Source: Candidatus Bathyarchaeota archaeon
GTDB taxonomy: Archaea; Thermoproteota; Bathyarchaeia; Bathyarchaeales; Bathycorpusculaceae
DNA: 8,086 nt
Assembly: GCA_030626685.1 (NCBI GenBank)
Contig: DAOUTL010000054.1
Span: forward strand, 1 to 8,086
Direction: 5' to 3'
A model generated the notes under the pieces. That model saw nothing but the letters and a program-made list of their open reading frames with translations. It was not told where the DNA came from and did not search any database. Of the stretch, positions 5,927 to 8,086 are shown piece by piece. The stretch's first letter is position 1, and each line of letters opens with the position of its first letter. Both the position numbers and the translations under genes were made by a program.

Positions 5927-5934
5927 TTTTTTTT
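5927..5934 (+). terminator. T8 run, possible terminator for plus-strand transcripts
   Basis: Eight consecutive T on the plus strand is the type of signal that releases archaeal RNA polymerase. It lies 366 bases after the methyltransferase stop, so it would end transcripts that had run antisense through the protease gene. On the minus strand it is an A-run in the gap before the protease. Confidence 0.3.
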
Positions 5935-5937
5935 AGA

Positions 5938-6135
5938 TTATAGAATTAGTAAATCTTCTGTGGGAATATAAGTAACTATAATTTTCTTGCCTGGATACTT
6001 TTTTTCTAGTTCTTCAATTTTCTTGTAGAGATTTTTCCCCGACGCCACAACCTCCCCGTCCATAACGGCCACATACTGACCCCTATACTTTCGCATTTCT
6101 TCGCGGCTTATCTGATAAGTTTTTGATACTGTCAT
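5938..6135 (-). CDS. DUF5678 domain protein (65 aa)
   Basis: The short product has the DUF5678 pattern: a helix (REEMRKYRG), a strand QYVAVMDGEVVASGK that contains the conserved YVA..dG.vvasG string, a helix NLYKKIEELEKKYPGK, and a final strand IIVTYIPTED. The role of this domain is unknown. These proteins often sit directly beside retropepsin-like genes in archaea (family knowledge, from memory), as here, so it may be a partner or substrate of the protease; a toxin-antitoxin-like pairing is only a guess. The start was chosen as ATG 6135 because GGAG lies 7 bases upstream and the extra 11 residues from GTG 6168 (TWSSNLWRNA) do not fit the family. The gene is divergent from the glycosylase gene. 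Confidence 0.8.
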   Translation of the reverse strand: MTVSKTYQISREEMRKYRGQYVAVMDGEVVASGKNLYKKIEELEKKYPGKKIIVTYIPTEDLLIL

Positions 6136-6142
6136 GGCATTT

Positions 6143-6146
6143 CTCC
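6143..6146 (-). promoter_or_regulatory. Shine-Dalgarno deciding the DUF5678 start
   Basis: GGAG on the minus strand is 7 bases ahead of ATG 6135 and inside the longer GTG-initiated frame, which favours the shorter 65-residue product. Confidence 0.65.
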
Positions 6147-6170
6147 AAAGATTACTTGACCATGTCACCT

Positions 6171-6178
6171 ATTATGTA
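6171..6178 (-). promoter_or_regulatory. Candidate TATA-like box for the DUF5678/protease pair
   Basis: TACATAAT on the minus strand is centred about 40 bases ahead of ATG 6135, giving an expected start near 6149 and a leader that includes the GGAG at 6143-6146. It is a weak match to consensus. Confidence 0.3.
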
Positions 6179-6200
6179 TTACGCTACATTACAATGCTAA

Positions 6201-6241
6201 AAGGTCTAGGTGCAGTTTAATCAATAAGCCGACCTAACCTT
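6201..6241. repeat. Bulged inverted repeat between divergent genes
   Basis: AAGGTCTAGGT at 6201-6211 pairs with ACCTAACCTT at 6232-6241 over ten base pairs with one unpaired C, around a 20-base loop. It lies between the divergent DUF5678 and glycosylase genes. It could be an operator or a hairpin in an RNA; no T-run follows, so it is not a typical terminator. Nothing else gene-like is seen in 6169-6335. Confidence 0.35.
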
Positions 6242-6303
6242 CTAAAATTCTGCCTCTGCTGTATGATATGTGTTCTCTTATCGCTTTCTTGCAATTATCA
6301 TTG

Positions 6304-6317
6304 ATGCTTATAAGCAT
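6304..6317 (+). promoter_or_regulatory. Palindromic TATA box of the uracil-DNA glycosylase gene
   Basis: ATGCTTATAAGCAT is a perfect 14-bp palindrome with the TATA core TTATAA at its centre. The centre is 25 bases ahead of the GTG at 6336, the standard distance to an archaeal transcription start, so the mRNA should be leaderless and begin at or next to that GTG. No Shine-Dalgarno is needed or seen. Confidence 0.6.
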
Positions 6318-6335
6318 AAAAGCTAAAAGAAAACT

Positions 6336-6944
6336 GTGAGGGATTCTCATTTGTCTAGAAAAGAGCTTTTAGACGCTATTGCCGCTGAAATCCTAGCCTG
6401 CCGTAAATGTGAACTTTGGAAAACCCGTAAAAACGCTGTTCCAGGCGAAGGCAGTCCAAACAGCCAAATCATGTTTATTGGAGAAGCACCTGGCTACTGG
6501 GAAGACATTAAAGGAAAACCTTTCGTAGGAGCAGCTGGAAAATTCCTTGACACACTACTGTCTGAAATCGGATTTTCAAGAGAAACCGTCTTCATCGGCA
6601 ACATTCTAAAGTGTAGACCTCCAAGAAACCGTGAACCCTTACCAGACGAAATTCAAAAGTGCACCCCATACTTGGACAGCCAAATCCGAATCATTCAACC
6701 AAAAATTATCGTTACTCTTGGAAACTATTCAACAAACTACATTTTCTCTAAGGTTATGCTGCCGTTCAACGGAATAACGCAAACTCACGGAAAATTCTAT
6801 GACGCGTCTATTTTAGACATGCGAATAACAATTTTTCCAACATTCCATCCAGCTGCATCGCTCTACAGTGCAAGATACAAAGAACAGCTGATTCGCGATT
6901 TCCACAAACTAAAGCGTGAACTTAAAGAAAAAGGGCTTATTTAA
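6336..6944 (+). CDS. udg: Type 4 (family 4) uracil-DNA glycosylase
   Basis: This enzyme cuts uracil from DNA that contains deaminated cytosine, starting base excision repair. The 202 residues show the family signatures: GEAPGYWEDIKGKPFVGAAG at 49-68 (uracil-binding loop and the family 4 G-x-PFVG segment), FIGNILKCRPPRNREP at 86-101, and FHPAA at 170-174 (the C-terminal active-site motif). Four cysteines (C22, C25, C93, C109) match the iron-sulphur cluster ligands of this family. The length is usual for the family. The GTG at 6336 is favoured by the TATA box 25 bases upstream; TTG 6351 would still keep C22 and C25. It ends with a 4-base overlap with the convergent DUF72 gene. Archaea depend on such enzymes because deamination is frequent, especially at high temperature. 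Confidence 0.95.
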   Translation: MRDSHLSRKELLDAIAAEILACRKCELWKTRKNAVPGEGSPNSQIMFIGEAPGYWEDIKGKPFVGAAGKFLDTLLSEIGFSRETVFIGNILKCRPPRNREPLPDEIQKCTPYLDSQIRIIQPKIIVTLGNYSTNYIFSKVMLPFNGITQTHGKFYDASILDMRITIFPTFHPAASLYSARYKEQLIRDFHKLKRELKEKGLI

Positions 6945-7858
6945 TCACTTATCTTCTCAGTAGCCTTTATATCGTTAAGCAACTCTTCTGCATTTCTGTA
7001 GGTTTTAGACGGCAAATCAGCCAGAACAGCACTAAGCCTAACCTGTTTTCCCTCTTCAACCTCCACAAGCCTCCATCCAAGCTTCTTGATTAACGCGCTC
7101 TTCGAAGCTGGATACCGCGTCCTTTCAACAACACTTCTGATAGAGGCTAAACCAGTTGAACCAGTAATTTTTGGAAAAACTCCCTTTGACAAGTATTCCG
7201 TGAAGCGCACTCCATCATCAAACATTGAAAAGTTGTTAAACAGAACGTAAACCTTTTTCCCTTCCCTTTCATACGGACTGATTAGCGCCTTCAGCCTCTG
7301 CAGTTCAGAATCACTATACTGATAATAGTACATTCGTTCGCCTAAGCCGTGAAGCCTAAAATAGGCAACATCGCCTGTGTAAGCTGGCATAACCCTAAAC
7401 GGGTCAGTAACATGCGTAACATCCAACTTCTCCAAAACTTGCCCAAGCTTTTTGTGAACCTCAGCAGTCTCCCACGCCGGTCCACGAGTCTCCCAAACCA
7501 AAACCAAACCTTCACGGTCCACCGCCCCAAAAAACTTCTCGGCATCCCCAAGCTTGTCAGGTCTAAAAGAACCCGGCGTTTGGATAAGCAGTATCTTCGA
7601 GTTTAAGGTTTTGCAGATTTTCTTCACACGCTCAAAAGCTTTAAGACTTGCTTCCTTAACCTTCAGCTTCGCCTTATGGCTTATGTCTTGATGCGCCTTA
7701 ACAGTGAACTCAAAGTTTCCAGGCGCCTTTTCACGCCAGCCCTCAACAGTTCTTTCGCGTGGATACTGGTAAAAAGTGCTGTTTAGCTCAACTAAGCTGA
7801 AATGTTCAAAATATTTCTTCATGGATGTTGGAAAACCGCAACACCCAACCTTAATCAT
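6941..7858 (-). CDS. DUF72 (YecE-like) family protein with C-terminal extension
   Basis: The 305-residue product has the DUF72 TIM-barrel landmarks: IKVGCCGFP at the N-terminus, FSLVELNSTFYQYP at 20-33 (E24, N26, TFY), a W41, FTVKAHQDISHKAKL at 51-65, LLIQTPGSFRP at 90-100, VWETRGPAW at 121-129, YFRLHGLG at 166-173, YYYQYSDSEL at 177-186 and VYVLFNN at 203-209. The biochemical function of this family is not established. Residues about 231-305 extend beyond the usual barrel with a motif-rich tail (YPASKSALIKKLGW, YRNAEELLNDIK) that looks like a small separate helical domain. The start is ATG 7858; no Shine-Dalgarno is visible. It follows the EamA transporter gene by 55 bases on the same strand and may be co-transcribed. 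Its stop overlaps that of the glycosylase. Confidence 0.9.
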   Translation of the reverse strand: MIKVGCCGFPTSMKKYFEHFSLVELNSTFYQYPRERTVEGWREKAPGNFEFTVKAHQDISHKAKLKVKEASLKAFERVKKICKTLNSKILLIQTPGSFRPDKLGDAEKFFGAVDREGLVLVWETRGPAWETAEVHKKLGQVLEKLDVTHVTDPFRVMPAYTGDVAYFRLHGLGERMYYYQYSDSELQRLKALISPYEREGKKVYVLFNNFSMFDDGVRFTEYLSKGVFPKITGSTGLASIRSVVERTRYPASKSALIKKLGWRLVEVEEGKQVRLSAVLADLPSKTYRNAEELLNDIKATEKISD

Positions 7859-7913
7859 CGTAATTCGCCTTATACACTTCTACCTTTCTTCTATTGTTAC
7901 ATAACTTTTCGCT

Positions 7914-8086
7914 TTAAACTATGAAAATTAGTAAAACTCCAACGACAACCATTATTGACCCTGCAACATTTTTTGCTGTAACTCGTTCATGAAGAAAAAT
8001 TATTCCAGACACTGTCGCAAAAAGCGGTGTTGTTGAAGAAATGGGAACAGCCTGTGATTCCGAGGCGTAGAGAAAACTGTAGGTTA
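7914..8086 (-). CDS. EamA-type (DMT superfamily) transporter, C-terminal end, cut by window edge
   Basis: The last 56 residues of a membrane protein are present. They contain a segment with the EamA landmark AVPISSTTPLFATVSG, then IIFLHERVTAKNVAGS (the conserved LxER followed by a re-entry to the next helix) and the terminal helix IMVVVGVLLIFIV ending in TAA at 7914-7916. EamA proteins export or import small metabolites such as amino acids or sugars; the substrate cannot be told from this piece. The 5' part lies beyond position 8086. Confidence 0.85.
   Translation of the reverse strand, partial: TYSFLYASESQAVPISSTTPLFATVSGIIFLHERVTAKNVAGSIMVVVGVLLIFIV

Noticed and set aside
7342..7606. Open frames on both strands inside the DUF72 gene
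   Set aside because: They overlap DUF72 landmark motifs in the real frame and carry no signals.

Overview
The window looks archaeal, probably from a TACK-type lineage such as Bathyarchaeia; the lineage is inferred from gene content and style and was not tested. Supporting signs are TATA-like boxes about 25-36 bases ahead of starts, a mix of near-leaderless starts (1831, 6336) and Shine-Dalgarno starts (2632, 3246, 6135), GTG/TTG starts, a family 4 uracil-DNA glycosylase, a DUF2207 membrane protein, and a DUF5678/retropepsin-like gene pair.

Layout. (1) Positions 1-1407, minus strand: a compact operon of a 56-residue CxxC protein, a two-helix membrane protein with a zinc ribbon, and a DUF2207 exported membrane protein. 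The last is frame-shifted at about 145-190 and runs off the left edge. (2) Positions 1461-5561, plus strand: a probable defence module. It has a small uncharacterised protein, a winged-helix protein with a 14-bp palindrome between its TATA box and start, a leader with several inverted repeats, and a tight pair of a PD-(D/E)XK nuclease (203 aa) and a gamma-class N6-adenine methyltransferase with a C-terminal target-recognition-like region (771 aa). No helicase or separate specificity subunit is visible. (3) Positions 5520-6135, minus strand: a retropepsin-like aspartic protease whose 3' end overlaps the methyltransferase end, preceded by a DUF5678 protein. (4) Positions 6336-6944, plus strand: uracil-DNA glycosylase behind a palindromic TATA box. 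(5) Positions 6941-8086, minus strand: a DUF72 (YecE-like) protein overlapping the glycosylase stop by 4 bases, and the C-terminal end of an EamA-type transporter cut by the right edge.

How they may work together. The methyltransferase would mark host DNA and the nuclease would cut unmarked DNA, with the winged-helix protein a candidate regulator of itself or of the module. The minus-strand operon at the left looks like membrane or envelope function. The glycosylase is housekeeping DNA repair. At the level of base composition, the plus strand changes from G+T-rich to A+C-rich inside the methyltransferase gene, largely regardless of which strand is coding. No CRISPR array, tRNA, rRNA or insertion sequence was found.
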